Shown here one piece after another: positions 32,166 through 41,169 of a stretch of 64,000 bases of DNA. Where the stretch lies: positions 1 to 64,000 of the forward strand of contig NZ_VTEI01000012.1 of the NCBI RefSeq assembly GCF_008180415.1, given 5' to 3'. A program made the translations under genes and the position numbers. A model generated the notes under the pieces. That model made no database searches. It worked only from the letters and a program-made list of their open reading frames with translations, and had not been told where the DNA came from. The DNA is from Rossellomorea vietnamensis (lineage in GTDB: Bacteria; Bacillota; Bacilli; Bacillales; Bacillaceae_B). How positions within the stretch are numbered: position 1 is the first letter of the stretch; every line of letters starts with the position of its first letter.

Positions 32166-33310
32166 GCTATTTTGGCAAAGATTGTGGAAGTTTTAATAGT
32201 AGTGGATTTCCGTTCGGGACGGATCCGATTCTTCTTCGCATTGCCTGCAGGTGTTCACCTCAAGCGTCTTGTCAGTCCTGGTGGGTAAATATTCCATGGG
32301 TAAATAAGGAGGTCTTTCCTTTTATTCTTCAAAGTTATTTGATCCCGAGGAGCTAAAAGGGGAGGTGTGCGCTTTATATTTTGGCTATATTCAATAAGTG
32401 TTGCTTTTAAATGATTCTTCCTCTTTCCCTTTTACGTAGAATGATTGGAGCGGAAGGTGTGCGACCTCCTGCGGGACTAGCGGTCGTCTAGTTCCAGCGC
32501 CTAGCCCCTCGGGGTCAAATAACCCCAAGAGAATAAAAGGAGAACCGCCTTTTTTCTCTTGGGAACATTTTCCTGTCGGGCCTAACCAAGGCGCTTCCAC
32601 TTTTGCAGACAGGTGAGACCCCCAATCTAGTTCCAGCGCCCAGCCCCCTCGGGGTCAAATAACCCCAAGAGAATAAAAGGAGAACCGCCTTTTTTCTCTT
32701 GGGAACACTTTCCTGTCGGGGCTGATCAGGGCGCTTCCACTTTTTATACAGGCAAATCTAGCTCCAGCGGCCAGCGACTAGCAGATTTCGGTCTCTCTCC
32801 TTGCTAATCTAGCTGCAAGGCCTAAGGCGGCTAGCGTACTTCCCTGCCTCCTCCTTGCGAGTCCAGTTCCGAGGTCCCAACGGCTAGCAGATTTCGGACT
32901 CTCTCCTTGCGATAAGTCATCATCGAATCGCTGTCGCTCTCCGTGATTCCTTTATCTCATGCGAGTGTCCTAAAATCTGTACGCCGCTGAGCGGAACCTC
33001 TCCCCTTTTGGTGATAAGTCAACATCAACTCACTATGTTCGTTGTGTTTCCTTTATCTCATGCGGAGTCAGTCCAGTCCGTACGCCGCTGAGCGGGGCCT
33101 TTCCACTTTATAAAGATAAGTCATCATCGAATCGCTGTCGCTCTTCGTGATTCCTTTATCTCATACGAGAGCCCTAAAATCTGTACGTCGCTGAACGGCC
33201 GCTTCCGCTTTTTATGAAGCCGAGGATGCTCAACGCCCGCCCCGCGGAGTCGTGCGCCTGGAGCGGAAATCTCCTCGATTAGAAAAGCCACAATCTTTGA
33301 GAAAAGAGCC
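32166..33310. repeat. Large TIR-bounded mosaic of modules A, B and C
   Basis: No genes in this 1.1-kb stretch. The outer left end (GCTATTTTGGCAAAGATTGT) and right end (complement GGCTCTTTTCTCAAAGATTG) are inverted repeats of the dispersed family. Inside are one interrupted module A (about 32440-32470 resumed at 32610 and finished at 33220-33270), two near-tandem copies of module C (about 32490-32608 and 32627-32752), and two or three copies of module B (about 32760-33000 and 33000-33210; the block ATAAGTCATCATCGAATCGC occurs twice). It looks like successive insertions of modules into each other. Confidence 0.75.
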
Positions 33311-33623
33311 TTTATTTAAAAAAAGCGTGTAACAAACATCACACGAGATTTATATAATGTTGGCACAGGGAAACTTTAGGTTTAAAGGATACGTGCTCAA
33401 ATATTAGAAAAAGTTTGACTAAGAAGTTGTATGTGGAGTAAAATGTTTGCCAAAGGAAACTTTTGTTGTTTAAACCATATCATCGAAGGTTATACAGATG
33501 AACATGGTATTCCTTCTCTTATAACCAATCTAATAGAAACTTTTTAAGAACATCACCTAACAATAAATATAGAATGGGGAAGCTAACAACGTTGAAATTC
33601 ACAGAGAAAAGAGGAGAATGAAA

Positions 33624-34433
33624 ATGGATGGAAATCTGCTGCTTGCTTTTGGGCTAACGTTGATGGCAGGACTTGCAACCGGAATCGGTAGTCTTCTGGC
33701 TTTCTTTACTTCATCAACTAACACCCGGTTTTTGTCAGTGTCTTTAGGATTCTCGGCAGGTGTCATGATCTATGTATCAATGGTTGAAATTTTTGTAAAA
33801 GCCAAGGATGCATTGACAGGTTCCCTGGGCTGGGAACTTGGAAACTGGATTACCGTCATCAGTTTCTTTGCCGGTATGCTGTTGATTGCTATGATTGATA
33901 AGCTGATTCCGAAACAAGGTAATCCTCATGAATTGAAGAAAGTGGAAGAGATGAGTGGTCCAAAGCAAGCGATTGGCGACCCGGCTCTATTGAAGATGGG
34001 GACCTTCACAGCCTTAGCGATTGCAATTCATAACTTTCCGGAAGGCATTGCCACATTTACATCCGCCCTGCAGGATCCGGCTCTGGGAATTCCCATTGCA
34101 GTTGCGATTGCCATCCATAACATTCCGGAGGGAATTGCTGTTGCGGTGCCGATTTATTTTGCGACTGGAGACCGAAAGAAAGCATTCAAACTGTCTTTCT
34201 TGTCAGGCTTGTCAGAACCGGTCGGGGCAGTAGTTGCTTTCTTGATTTTGATGCCATTCCTGAATGATGTCATGTTTGGGGTCATTTTTGCAGCTGTAGC
34301 GGGAATCATGGTATTCATCTCCTTGGATGAACTTCTTCCAGCGGCAAAGAAATATGATGAAACACATTTACCAATATACGGCTTGATCGCAGGTATGGCC
34401 GTGATGGCCTTGAGTTTGCTGCTGTTTATATAG
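33624..34433 (+). CDS. ZIP family metal transporter
   Basis: A 269-aa membrane protein with eight hydrophobic segments. The metal-site helices read FTALAIAIHNFPEGIATF (about 128-145) and AVAIAIHNIPEGIAVAVP (about 160-177), the paired HNxPEG motifs of ZIP (ZupT/GufA-like) transporters for Zn, Fe or Mn uptake. ATG 33624 has AGAGGAG at 7 bp; an ATG two codons earlier is too close. Upstream (33400-33620) is AT-rich with an imperfect dyad GTTTGCCAAAGGAAAC (33445-33460) resembling MntR-type boxes with a one-base-short centre. Confidence 0.9.
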   Translation: MDGNLLLAFGLTLMAGLATGIGSLLAFFTSSTNTRFLSVSLGFSAGVMIYVSMVEIFVKAKDALTGSLGWELGNWITVISFFAGMLLIAMIDKLIPKQGNPHELKKVEEMSGPKQAIGDPALLKMGTFTALAIAIHNFPEGIATFTSALQDPALGIPIAVAIAIHNIPEGIAVAVPIYFATGDRKKAFKLSFLSGLSEPVGAVVAFLILMPFLNDVMFGVIFAAVAGIMVFISLDELLPAAKKYDETHLPIYGLIAGMAVMALSLLLFI

Positions 34434-34502
34434 AAAGACAAAACCTTGGGTTAAATAAGAGAGCCTGAAAATCTAACGAATTTTAGAATCTACTTTTTAT
34501 AA

Positions 34503-34691
34503 GGCTCTTTTCGTACCTTTGTTGCTATTGATACTAAATCCGAAAAATAAACCTATTAAGAGGGGTCAAAACTGGTAACACCGAAAAGAAAAGAGCTGCT
34601 CTCCCTTGATAAAAGTTAAAACTCTTAGTATCCGGGGAAAAATCCGGCTCTTGGGATTTTTTCGAAAGCAACAATATATGCGAAAACAGCC
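34503..34691. repeat. Short TIR element (189 bp)
   Basis: GGCTCTTTTCGTACCTTTGT at the left and GCAACAATATATGCGAAAAC then AGCC at the right. The interior has AAACTGGTAACACCGAAAAG, GAGCTGCTCTCCC and AACTCTTAGTATCCGGGGAA, shared with copies at 59.97-60.17 and (inverted) 38.57-38.77 kb. Confidence 0.75.
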
Positions 34692-34699
34692 TTTTATAA

Positions 34700-35130
34700 A
34701 AAGAAAAAGTCAACTATCCTTCCTAAATTAGGAGGAAAAGTTGACTTTTTTCTTTGAAAGCAATCTATTTGCTGCTCTCTTTACTTTATTAGATTTAGAA
34801 TCCTTTGATCTTTTCTTGGAGATTTGCCTGTCGGGATTGGAAGGGTGCTTCTTCAACTAGTCGATGGAATGATGATGATTCAAGGAAGTGACTAATGGTA
34901 CTTATCAATGGGTTTCAGTATGTTGGGTAGTAATTAGAGGAAAAAAGTTCCCTTATTTACTAAAAAACATTGAAAAAAGCAAAAATAAGGGAATGAATTT
35001 CCTTTATTTAAACTAAACCCACTAGAAAAATATGCTTTTTCTTCAAATAAAGGAAAAATATTCCCCTATTTATCCCGAAATGAGCTTGAATTTGCAATTA
35101 AGGGAAAAAAGTTCCCTTATTTCTACCGAT
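34700..35130. repeat. ~430-bp element, copy 1 (inverted relative to 49.4-49.8 kb)
   Basis: Starts with the hairpin AGTCAACTATCCTTCC...AAAAGTTGACTTTTTT (34709-34757). It then has GATTTGCCTGTCGGG, and four imperfect palindromes of the type AAGGGAAAAAAGTTCCCTTA at about 34937, 34983, 35045 and 35096. The segment TAGTAATTAGAGGAAAAA near 34930 matches the reverse complement of the 49.6-kb locus. No gene. Confidence 0.75.
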
Positions 35131-35472
35131 GGGTACTTAACTAAGGAACTAAGAGGCCGCTCTCGCTATAAGGCCTACTCTATCTGGTGCCCGCCAAGTG
35201 GAGCCGGGTACATTGAACGAAAAACAACCCTTTTCATAATGTCTGAAGCGGAAAATGTACGATTCTATAATTTAGATGGGCTTTTTCAGTGACCTCGTTA
35301 CATAATCGAGTTTTTTAATGCGCTATAAAAGGGGGGAAATGAAGCATCCCCGTTAAACGTTGAGAGAGGCTGATTACTTCAACTTGCAGCATCAATATGA
35401 CAGGAAAAGCAGCTTGAAAAAAGCTCTTTACTTTTTGAAAAGGGAGGAGTAAGATATTTTTCGTAATAGAAT

Positions 35473-35600
35473 AATCGCTGAATCATTTTGAGCGGGGGAA
35501 CCATTCTTTTGGGGTGAGTCCTTTAAAGTTTTAAAGGAAGGGTTAACTTTCATGACCCGAATCCGTCAGCTAACCTCGTAAGCGTTGTGAAGGAGATATA
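35473..35600 (+). promoter_or_regulatory. c-di-AMP riboswitch (ydaO/yuaA) upstream of ktrAB
   Basis: Conserved blocks in order: ATCGCTGAATC, GAGCGGGGGAACC, TTTTGGGGTGAGTC, GGAAGGGTTAAC, CCCGAATCCGTCAGCTAACC, TCGTAAGCGT and GAAGGAGATA. These are the consensus of the ydaO-yuaA riboswitch, which turns expression off when c-di-AMP is high. A terminator follows, then ktrA. The stretch 35131-35470 upstream holds no gene I can support. Confidence 0.95.
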
Positions 35601-35612
35601 ACTTGTGTATAT

Positions 35613-35645
35613 GACCACAGGCTTATTTCCTGGTGGTCTTTTTGT
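35613..35645 (+). terminator. Riboswitch-controlled terminator
   Basis: GACCACAGG (35613-35621) and CCTGGTGGTC (35629-35638) followed by TTTTTGTTG. Confidence 0.88.
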
Positions 35646-35740
35646 TGTGGTTTTTAACAGAAGCCTATAAGGAAACAACTTAATGAAAACGAACAGCAGA
35701 GGTTATTCTAATTAACATCAGGTCATTGGGGGAATCATTC

Positions 35741-36397
35741 ATGAAAAAACAATTTGCGGTAATCGGTCTAGGGCGTTTCGGTGGAAATCTTGTCCGGGAA
35801 CTGGGCGAGATGGGTGCGGATGTACTGGCGATAGATATTAATGAAGAAGTAGTGGAAAAATATCGTGATGTAGCAGAACATGCTGTCCGGGCAAATGCGA
35901 TGGATGAAAATGTTATCAGGGAGCTTGGCCTGAGAAACTTCGATCATGTCATCGTTTCTTTTGGAGAAAATATCGAAGCCAGCATACTGACGACGCTCCT
36001 CCTAAAAGATCTTGGAGTAAAAGAAGTGTGGGTAAAGGCGTCCAGCACTTACCATCAAAAGGTCCTCGATAAGATCGGGGCAGATAAAGTTATTCATCCG
36101 GAAAGGGATATGGCAAGAAGGATCGCCCACCATATTACCTCTGAAAAAGTCATTGATTATATCGAGTTATCAAAAGAGCATAGTATTGTGGAACTTGTCG
36201 CATCGAATAAAGTTGCTAATAAAACCCTGATCGATCTGGATGTTCGTGCCCGTTTCGGCTGTAACATCATTGCCATTCAAAGAGGGGAAGATGTTATCGT
36301 ATCGCCAGCTGCTGACGAGGTGATTCAGAAAGACGATTTGTTAATTGTAATAGGGGATAATCGCGACCTTAACAGGTTTGAAAAAGAGGGGATCTAA
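35741..36397 (+). CDS. ktrA: Potassium uptake regulatory subunit KtrA
   Basis: A 218-aa RCK protein that forms the cytosolic gating ring of the Ktr K+ channel/transporter and binds ATP/ADP and c-di-AMP. The Rossmann motif VIGLGRFGGNLV is at residues 7-18; the RCK_C domain runs from about 135 to the end. ATG 35741 follows GGGGGAA at good spacing; an in-frame TTG five codons earlier is less likely. The ktrB start is only 3 bp after the stop. Transcription is gated by the upstream c-di-AMP riboswitch. Confidence 0.95.
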   Translation: MKKQFAVIGLGRFGGNLVRELGEMGADVLAIDINEEVVEKYRDVAEHAVRANAMDENVIRELGLRNFDHVIVSFGENIEASILTTLLLKDLGVKEVWVKASSTYHQKVLDKIGADKVIHPERDMARRIAHHITSEKVIDYIELSKEHSIVELVASNKVANKTLIDLDVRARFGCNIIAIQRGEDVIVSPAADEVIQKDDLLIVIGDNRDLNRFEKEGI

Positions 36398-36399
36398 CC

Positions 36400-37743
36400 G
36401 TGGAAAGAAGGGCCTCAAAACTAAGGAGGACATCCATTCAGCTAAGTCCGCCACAGCTTCTTTTATTAGTGTTTATTTTCTTTATCATGCTTGGTGCGGC
36501 ATTGCTGAAGCTGCCTTTTGCAACAAAGGGAAGTGTCTCTTGGCTTGACGCTTTATTCACTTCCACTTCAGCCATGACCGTTACAGGATTGGCGGTTGTT
36601 GATACAGGTACAGCCTATACCACATTCGGTCAAGTGGTCGTCCTGGGTCTTATTCAAGTCGGCGGGCTTGGGATTATGTCCTTCGCCATGCTGATTTATC
36701 TCATGCTTGGTAAAAAAATAGGATTCAAGGAGCGGCTGATTGTTCAGCAGGCGCTTAACCAAACCTCGGTGGGCGGCGTTGTCCGGCTTGTAAAGCATTT
36801 ATTCGTGTTTTCTTTTATAGTAGAAGGTTTTGCAATGATTCTTCTTGCAGCTGAATGGATTCCGCAATACGGCTGGAAAGATGGTCTTTATTACAGCTTA
36901 TTTCATTCGATTTCAGCTTTTAACAATGCAGGGTTTTCCATATGGTCAGACAGTCTAATGGGGTATGTAGGGAACCCTTTAGTGAATTTTGTCATTTCCG
37001 GCCTGTTCATTCTTGGGGGAATCGGCTTTACGGTTTTAACGGACCTGTGGTATTCGAAGAAGCTGCAGAAACTGTCTCTCCATACAAAGCTCATGCTGTT
37101 AGGTACTCTGGTCATCAACGTAGCAGCCATACTTGTCATCTTTGCTCTGGAATTCAATAATCCTAAGACTCTCGCAAACCTGCCGGCAATGGATAAAATT
37201 CTGGGAGCCTATTTTCAGGCTGTAACTCCTCGGACCGCTGGATTTAATTCATTGGACATCGGCAGCATGGAAGATTCAACGATCATTTTCACGATTCTCC
37301 TTATGTTTATTGGGGCAGGCAGTGCTTCGACAGGAGGAGGCATTAAGCTGACAACATTCCTGGTCATTACTTTAGCTGTTATTGCTTTTTTAAAACAAAG
37401 GAAAGAGATTTTTATTTTTCGCCGCAGAATTGCAGAGACATTTATTTATAAGTCTCTGGCGATATCAATGATCAGTGTCGTACTCGTTTTCACGGCGATG
37501 TTTCTCCTTTCCATGTCGGAAAAAGGGGTGCCTTTTATCCAGATCCTTTTTGAAGTGGTATCAGCCTTTGGTACAGTGGGACTGTCTATGGGCCTTACAG
37601 GAAGCTTGACCGAGTTTGGAAAAGGAATTATTATCTTTGTTATGTTCGTAGGTAAACTTGGTCCGCTCACACTTGCATTTTCACTGGCGAAACCAGGAAC
37701 AGATAAAATCAGTTATCCTAAGGAAGATATTCTAACAGGATAA
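36400..37743 (+). CDS. ktrB: Potassium uptake membrane subunit KtrB
   Basis: A 447-aa TrkH/KtrB-type protein with four M1-P-M2 repeats. Selectivity-filter regions are visible as TVTGLAVVD (about 61-69), SISAFNNAGFS (about 169-179), VTPRTAGFNS (about 278-287) and FGTVGLSMGL (about 388-397), each with the key glycine. It moves K+ with Na+ dependence. GTG start at 36400, AGAGGGGA upstream. Operon partner of ktrA. Confidence 0.95.
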   Translation: MERRASKLRRTSIQLSPPQLLLLVFIFFIMLGAALLKLPFATKGSVSWLDALFTSTSAMTVTGLAVVDTGTAYTTFGQVVVLGLIQVGGLGIMSFAMLIYLMLGKKIGFKERLIVQQALNQTSVGGVVRLVKHLFVFSFIVEGFAMILLAAEWIPQYGWKDGLYYSLFHSISAFNNAGFSIWSDSLMGYVGNPLVNFVISGLFILGGIGFTVLTDLWYSKKLQKLSLHTKLMLLGTLVINVAAILVIFALEFNNPKTLANLPAMDKILGAYFQAVTPRTAGFNSLDIGSMEDSTIIFTILLMFIGAGSASTGGGIKLTTFLVITLAVIAFLKQRKEIFIFRRRIAETFIYKSLAISMISVVLVFTAMFLLSMSEKGVPFIQILFEVVSAFGTVGLSMGLTGSLTEFGKGIIIFVMFVGKLGPLTLAFSLAKPGTDKISYPKEDILTG

Positions 37744-37848
37744 TAGAAATCTAAGTTTGGGCTAGGTCCGCCTAAACATTTTTCCGAAATCCTCATAGGA
37801 TGTTATTGAGTGATGAAAGCTCAATAATCATTCTGGAGGTGTCTGATT

Positions 37849-37989
37849 ATGTATGGATACGGATGCGGCGGCTACGGCTATGGCGGAGGCTATGGCGGCG
37901 GTGGCGGCTACGGTTACGGCGGCGGTTTCGCGCTAATCGTAGTATTGTTCATTTTGCTGATTATTGTTGGAGCTGCTTTTGTTTACTAA
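37849..37989 (+). CDS. YjcZ-family sporulation peptide
   Basis: A 46-aa peptide with a Gly/Tyr-rich half (GYGGGYGGGGGYGYGGGF) then one hydrophobic helix ALIVVLFILLIIVGAAFVY. This is the layout of the YjcZ family of small sporulation-associated membrane peptides. TGGAGGTG precedes ATG 37849 with good spacing and a strong terminator follows. Confidence 0.88.
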   Translation: MYGYGCGGYGYGGGYGGGGGYGYGGGFALIVVLFILLIIVGAAFVY

Positions 37990-38021
37990 GAGCTCTCAAG
38001 GGACACTTTAATAAAATGTTT

Positions 38022-38056
38022 AAGGAGTTTCTCCCCGAGGGGCGAAACTCCTTTTG
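38022..38056 (+). terminator. Terminator after yjcZ-like gene
   Basis: AAGGAGTTTC/GAAACTCCTT with TTTT. Confidence 0.88.
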
Positions 38057-38089
38057 CATTCAATTATCCTTGTGTGCTTTAAGGGATGT

Positions 38090-38248
38090 CTATTCATCAT
38101 CCCCGCTGATCCGAATGGCCGGAGCGTTATTGTAAGCGTAGGAAGGAACGACTTCTTCCTGGATGCTGTCTTTATCTTTGTAGAAATCCTCATGAATCTT
38201 CATGTTGGCTCTGGTTGCTTCTTCGTCAATATGAATGTTATCCTTCAT
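38090..38248 (-). CDS. Possible 52-aa hydrophilic protein
   Basis: ATG 38248 to TAG at 38090: a charged product beginning MKDNIHIDEEATRANMKIHE and ending SYAYNNAPAIRISGDDE. It starts one base after the stop of the next small frame, so it would need translational coupling; no independent ribosome-binding site is seen. The same frame stays open upstream to a GTG at 38356, giving 88 aa. Could also be the second half of a frameshifted gene. Confidence 0.35.
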   Translation of the reverse strand: MKDNIHIDEEATRANMKIHEDFYKDKDSIQEEVVPSYAYNNAPAIRISGDDE

Positions 38249-38249
38249 G

Positions 38250-38375
38250 TCAATCTCTATCCGTTTTATCATTTTGGTCTTTGTTATGTTTGTTTCCTTT
38301 GCTATTATCTCCTGCAGCAATTTCCCGTGAGAATTCTGCCTGGTTGTGTCCGGCACGCGGTGAGTTTTGGTTCAT
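38250..38375 (-). CDS. Possible 41-aa hydrophilic peptide
   Basis: ATG 38375 preceded by AAAGG at short spacing; the product opens MNQNSPRAGHNQAEFSREIA and is rich in Asn, Lys and Asp, like many small spore or stress peptides of Bacillus. Family not recognised. Its stop abuts the start of the 52-aa frame. Confidence 0.35.
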   Translation of the reverse strand: MNQNSPRAGHNQAEFSREIAAGDNSKGNKHNKDQNDKTDRD

Positions 38376-38571
38376 GCTTCCTTTGTTGTATTTCTTCGTC
38401 ACGCTGAGCACCTCTTTGAAGTTTATTTTCCTACAGCAATAGTTTGCTCTTTAAAGCTTAGTTTATTCTTTGGCAGAGGCTGAGGACAGCCATCGTTGGA
38501 AGTGACGCTGCATGTGATGTATTCTGCAGGCAGTGGAAAGTAATTGATAACCGGGGCGGTGCTTTATAAAT

Positions 38572-38766
38572 GGCTGTTTCCATATAAATTGCTGCTTGGG
38601 GGAAAATCCTTAGAGCCGGATTTTTCCCCTGGTACTATACTAAGGGTGCTCTCTCTAATCGGGGATAGCAGCTCTTTTCTTTTCATGTTAACCAGGTTAT
38701 CCCGGTGAATTAAGGTCTTTTTTCGGAATTAGTAACATATAGCAGAAAAGTTTACGAAAAGAGCTT
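38572..38766. repeat. Short TIR element, inverted copy
   Basis: Left GGCTGTTTCCATATAAATTG, right end AGCAGAAAAGTTTACGAAAA then GAGC. The interior, read on the minus strand, matches the 34.5- and 60.0-kb copies (AAATCCGGCTCTAAGG region, CTCTTTTC blocks). No coding frame. Confidence 0.65.
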
Positions 38767-38775
38767 TATAAATTG

Positions 38776-38806
38776 AAGAGCAGCCTCTCTAAGAAGCTGC
38801 TCAGTC
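38776..38806 (-). terminator. Terminator of thioredoxin-like gene
   Basis: On the minus strand GAGCAGC...GCTGCTC followed by TTCAATTT. Moderate strength. Confidence 0.6.
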
Positions 38807-38809
38807 TGT

Positions 38810-39127
38810 TTATTTATTATTTTGCAGAAACTCTCTTACTTGATCAGGTGTTTTGGCGTTGGCACTGTGCAGATGTGCTGTTTTCTCGCCATCTTTAAAG
38901 ATCAGCAGACTGGGGATGCCCATTACATCATAGCGGTCTGCGATTTCAGGCAGTTCATCCTTGTTCAGCTCATACCACTTATACTGGCTGTTTTCTTCAA
39001 TAATTTCATCAATGAACATATTCATCCTTGTGCAGTCTGGACACCAGTCTGCGAAAAACTTGATTATAATCGGCTGAGATCCGGAGATGAGCTCCTGAAA
39101 GGTTTCTTTATTTTGAATGGATTGCAT
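38810..39127 (-). CDS. Thioredoxin-family protein
   Basis: A 105-aa protein with the thioredoxin fold and active site WCPDC at residues 28-32 (FFADWCPDCTRM), the cis-Pro region GIPSLLIFKDG around 70-80, and no signal peptide, so it acts in the cytosol. The Pro-Asp between the cysteines differs from classic WCGPC, giving a different redox potential. It resembles B. subtilis YtpP-like proteins. GAGGAGG precedes ATG 39127. Confidence 0.88.
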   Translation of the reverse strand: MQSIQNKETFQELISGSQPIIIKFFADWCPDCTRMNMFIDEIIEENSQYKWYELNKDELPEIADRYDVMGIPSLLIFKDGEKTAHLHSANAKTPDQVREFLQNNK

Positions 39128-39404
39128 GTAAGTGACCTCCTCTATTTAGTATTATTGTATTGTAGCGGGGCTCTTTTCGTAAAATTTTGTGCTTATAGAG
39201 CTTCCTGATATTAGGGAGATAGACCGCTGTGCCAAGCCTTAAGATTCATTTTTAAGATGATAGGGAAGAGACCAATCCCCGCACACTAAATTTCTGTGTG
39301 GCTGCAAATGAAGTGAGAGAAAGGTCCGTTTTGAAAAAAGCTTTCGCAGGTCTTTTCCTCTTGGAGCTCTTTAAGATTTCTAGGCGATTTTGTCTAGTTT
39401 TTAT

Positions 39405-39560
39405 TAGGCTGAAAGAGTCTCAAGGTGCTTTTTAGACGCCCATAAAGAGCGGAATTCCCGTGTAAAGGGTTTCAAGGATCTGTCGAGACGCCCATAATGA
39501 GCCGATCTCCAAGCGAATGGGCCTCAAGGATCTTCCTAAACGCCATTTCTAAGTACATAT
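39405..39560. repeat. 52-bp tandem repeat, about 2.7 copies
   Basis: CAAGG anchors at 39421, 39473 and 39525 give a 52-bp period. Shared blocks are AGACGCCCATAA(A/T)GAGC and TCAAGGATCT. A TIR-like GGCTCTTTTCGTAAAATTTT at about 39169-39188 lies upstream. The rest of 39128-39676 shows no gene. Confidence 0.65.
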
Positions 39561-39676
39561 CTTACCCAAAGGGTTCTTAACGTTATTATTAATCTAACAC
39601 CTGCTCCCTGCACATTCACATTTGACTTTTACATTATGCTAAAATAAGGAAAACAAGCAGTGCAAGGAGGGATTCG

Positions 39677-40057
39677 ATGTACCAAGCCCGTATTCTTGAT
39701 CAGCATGAACTCATCGATGAGCTGGTGTCTGAAATTGCACAGAACGTTTTTGTGAAGCATCCCGAGATTCTAGAGACGTTTGGAGAGAAGGGACGCAGCC
39801 AAACCTTCTCTGATCTGCAGAAACACTTTCTTCATTTGCAGACTGCCTATAAGCTCCAAGCGCCAGAGCTGTTCATGGATCATGTTAAATGGCTTCACAA
39901 TGTATTGGTATCCAGGGAAATCGATACCCGTGTGGTTCTGACCGGCTTGTCTATCATGAAGGAATGTGTGAAAAAGCTTTCTCCTGAAAAGGCAGCATTT
40001 TACCGTGAATGCATTAGTGAAGCGGTTCAGTGGATAGATGAACACCTTCCCTCCTGA
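39677..40057 (+). CDS. Conserved helical hypothetical protein
   Basis: A 126-aa all-helical soluble protein. The pattern FVKHPEILETFGEKGRSQTF, then KHFLHLQTAYKLQAPELFMDHVKWL, resembles the N-terminal globin-like sensor domains seen in RsbR-like or cobalamin-binding regulators, but here it stands alone; this likeness is only an impression. GCAAGGAGG precedes ATG 39677. It is convergent with the germination operon. Confidence 0.7.
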   Translation: MYQARILDQHELIDELVSEIAQNVFVKHPEILETFGEKGRSQTFSDLQKHFLHLQTAYKLQAPELFMDHVKWLHNVLVSREIDTRVVLTGLSIMKECVKKLSPEKAAFYRECISEAVQWIDEHLPS

Positions 40058-40074
40058 GAAAGGGAACGGTGTCC

Positions 40075-41169
40075 TTATTCCACAGTACCTGATTCCAGGA
40101 TAAGGACATTAGCTTTAACATCTATCTCAGCCTGAGGATATTCCTCTTCTTCCCACTTTTTGAAGTCCATTTTTCGCACACCATGCTTTTGACGCTGTCC
40201 AAACCCCACTGGGTCTATGCCTTTCTCTTGAAAGTTTTTCAGCATCTTCAGGCAGCGGGTTTCAATATCCTTCTCCATTTTTTCCTGAATTTCCTTAGTT
40301 CTATCAGGGGAAAGTCTTTTTCCTGTATATTCTTTTATAATTCCCTCAATCTCGATGATGACGTTGATCTTTACGGGGCTGGCGTTATGTTCTATTTGGA
40401 TTTTGTGTTTAGATTTCAGGCTGGTCACAGAAGCCTCTATGCTGGCTTTTAGGCTGACGCCTTCATCCGAAAGTTTGACGACTTGGTTCCCTTCGCTGTA
40501 TTTGTCAGCAAGGAGTTTGAAATAAAACATATCCTCTTTGTTTATCCTGTCGATCATTTTATCATTTTTAAAGAGTGCTACTCCCGTAAGGTCCAATGTT
40601 TTATCTTCGTCCTGCTGGATTATAGGTAAGTAGGAGGTGTGGCCTTCTTGAAAAAAGGTGAACAAAAATAAGTGTAAGTTGGACTTTGCCAAATCGCCTC
40701 GGCGGATATTGTGATCCACAAGAGTGGTGATGTAATCTGAAGTCCCTTTATTGCCGTAATTTCCTTTTAAAATCTCTTCTGCGGACCCATCACTGACCAG
40801 GAGCATGACTCTTGCTCCGACGCTCGCATCACGCTGAAGGGAGTCCGCTATGTGAAGCATCCCTCTTTTGGCCATCTTTTCAGAAATCACGACGTTTTCC
40901 AAGCTTCCCCTTACAAGAGGCTGCTCAGATTTCTTTTCCAATAAGTTCAGCACTTCCCTAGTTGATTTAGCTTCTGCCGTCAGGGTGACATTTTCAATTT
41001 GTTTATCAGCAGAATATCTGGGATACAAAGCGGTGCCTCTGATTAAATCCTCGCCCGCCATATCGTACCCCTTCGCTGTTTCAATGTTAAGGTCATCCAG
41101 GATTTCCTGCTCCACACATCCAGATAAAAGGATGAGCGAGCCCACCAACAGTAATGTGAATTTTTTCAT
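40075..41169 (-). CDS. Germinant receptor subunit C (Ger(x)C lipoprotein)
   Basis: A 364-aa spore-germination lipoprotein with signal peptide and lipobox LLSGC (Cys about 18), then VEQEILDDLNIETAKGYD as in GerAC-type proteins. Domain III includes IEIEGIIKEYTGKRL. It sits in the spore inner membrane with the A and B subunits and senses small nutrient germinants. Its start overlaps the stop of the B subunit (ATGA at 41166-41169). Confidence 0.93.
   Translation of the reverse strand: MKKFTLLLVGSLILLSGCVEQEILDDLNIETAKGYDMAGEDLIRGTALYPRYSADKQIENVTLTAEAKSTREVLNLLEKKSEQPLVRGSLENVVISEKMAKRGMLHIADSLQRDASVGARVMLLVSDGSAEEILKGNYGNKGTSDYITTLVDHNIRRGDLAKSNLHLFLFTFFQEGHTSYLPIIQQDEDKTLDLTGVALFKNDKMIDRINKEDMFYFKLLADKYSEGNQVVKLSDEGVSLKASIEASVTSLKSKHKIQIEHNASPVKINVIIEIEGIIKEYTGKRLSPDRTKEIQEKMEKDIETRCLKMLKNFQEKGIDPVGFGQRQKHGVRKMDFKKWEEEEYPQAEIDVKANVLILESGTVE

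Noticed and set aside
33445..33460. MntR-like dyad GTTTGCCAAAGGAAAC
   Set aside because: Centre is one base shorter than the known box; kept only as a remark under the ZIP gene.
33443..33547. 34-codon frame upstream of the ZIP transporter
   Set aside because: Has a weak GGAG upstream, but the peptide has no recognisable feature and the region looks like a regulatory leader.
35032..35292. 86-codon plus-strand frame
   Set aside because: Spans the palindromic repeat element; codons reflect repeat sequence.
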